5,772 nt of DNA from assembly GCA_011330545.1 (NCBI GenBank), contig DRQI01000186.1, positions 1 to 5,772 on the forward strand, in the 5' to 3' direction. The DNA is from Flavobacteriia bacterium. GTDB lineage: Bacteria > Bacteroidota > Bacteroidia > Flavobacteriales > Flavobacteriaceae. Positions 5,531 through 5,772 of the stretch are shown piece by piece. The position numbers and the translations under genes were made by a program. The notes under the pieces were generated by a model that saw only the letters and a list, made by a program, of their open reading frames with translations, was not told where the DNA came from and searched no databases. Position 1 is the stretch's first letter, and every line of letters begins with the position of its first letter.

Positions 5531-5772
5531 ATGAGAAGAATAACTTTTTTATTAGTATTATTCCAATTTTTTAGTTTTGCACAAAAAATTGATTTACCCA
5601 CAGAATATATTAGAAACCAGTCTATAAAAAGTAGGTTTTTTACTATTCAGTATGAAGGGAGCCCTTACTTAAATGAACAATTTGTAGATGCCGAAGTAAT
5701 CGTAGGCGGAAAAGACCATTTTACCAAAAAATTACGGTATGATGCCTATTCTGATGTTTTTGAATTGCAAGA
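5531..5772 (+). CDS. Secreted protein of unknown function (5' part only)
   Basis: Eighty complete codons are present and the frame is open at the right edge. The ATG at 5531 begins a classic flavobacterial Sec signal peptide (MRRITFLLVLFQFFSFA, cleavage probably before Gln18). The mature start KIDLPTEYI leads into GSPYLNEQFVDAEVIVGG and LRYDAYSDVFEL (68-79). The pattern of a SPYLN turn followed by a strand ending in Y-A-Y-x-D resembles small conserved periplasmic or outer-membrane-associated proteins of Flavobacteriia with no assigned role; I do not recognise a named family. There is no Cys lipobox. It lies 44 bp from the divergent rlmB start, and no plus-strand TAnnTTTG box is seen in that gap. 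The signal peptide and consistent coding character make it a real gene. Confidence 0.78.
   Translation, partial: MRRITFLLVLFQFFSFAQKIDLPTEYIRNQSIKSRFFTIQYEGSPYLNEQFVDAEVIVGGKDHFTKKLRYDAYSDVFELQ

Noticed and set aside
1..5772. Mobile element or defence system
   Set aside because: No transposase, integrase, terminal inverted repeats, tRNA attachment site, toxin-antitoxin or nuclease gene is visible on either strand.

Overview
The window looks like a chromosomal segment from a Flavobacteriia-type member of the Bacteroidota. The evidence is visibly AT-rich DNA, TAnnTTTG promoter elements (the Bacteroidota sigma -7 motif) in front of four genes, no Shine-Dalgarno sequences, a secreted protein with a type IX secretion (T9SS) C-terminal sorting domain, a lipoprotein with a short SSC lipobox, and several gene families typical of marine or environmental flavobacteria.

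Layout from left to right. (1) 1-464, minus strand: the 5' part of a lipoprotein gene related to glycoside hydrolase family 26, running off the left edge. (2) 571-1845, minus strand: rarA, a complete AAA+ replication/recombination factor, 106 bp upstream of the lipoprotein gene and possibly co-transcribed with it. (3) 1846-2251: a divergent intergenic region of about 400 bp. It holds a strictly phased 8-bp tandem repeat, with eight perfect units followed by about fifteen degenerate ones, and a promoter for the rhomboid gene just beyond the array. (4) 2252-2935, plus strand: a rhomboid intramembrane serine protease with an intact Ser/His pair. (5) 3016-4746, plus strand: a secreted FG-GAP/VCBS-repeat protein with an ASPIC/UnbV domain and a T9SS sorting tail. 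(6) 4752-5486, minus strand: a SpoU/TrmH-family 23S rRNA 2'-O-methyltransferase (RlmB type), convergent with the FG-GAP gene and only 5 bp from it. (7) From 5531, plus strand: the start of a secreted protein of unknown function, running off the right edge.

rarA, rhomboid and rlmB are housekeeping-type genes that, from memory, often lie close together in flavobacteria. The large T9SS-exported FG-GAP protein sits between rhomboid and rlmB and may be an accessory insertion. No dedicated defence or mobile system is visible. The points most worth following up are the octamer array beside the rhomboid promoter, the rarA and rlmB promoters (a perfect -7 box exactly 4 nt before each ATG, suggesting leaderless mRNAs), and the unusual order of GH26-like segments in the lipoprotein.
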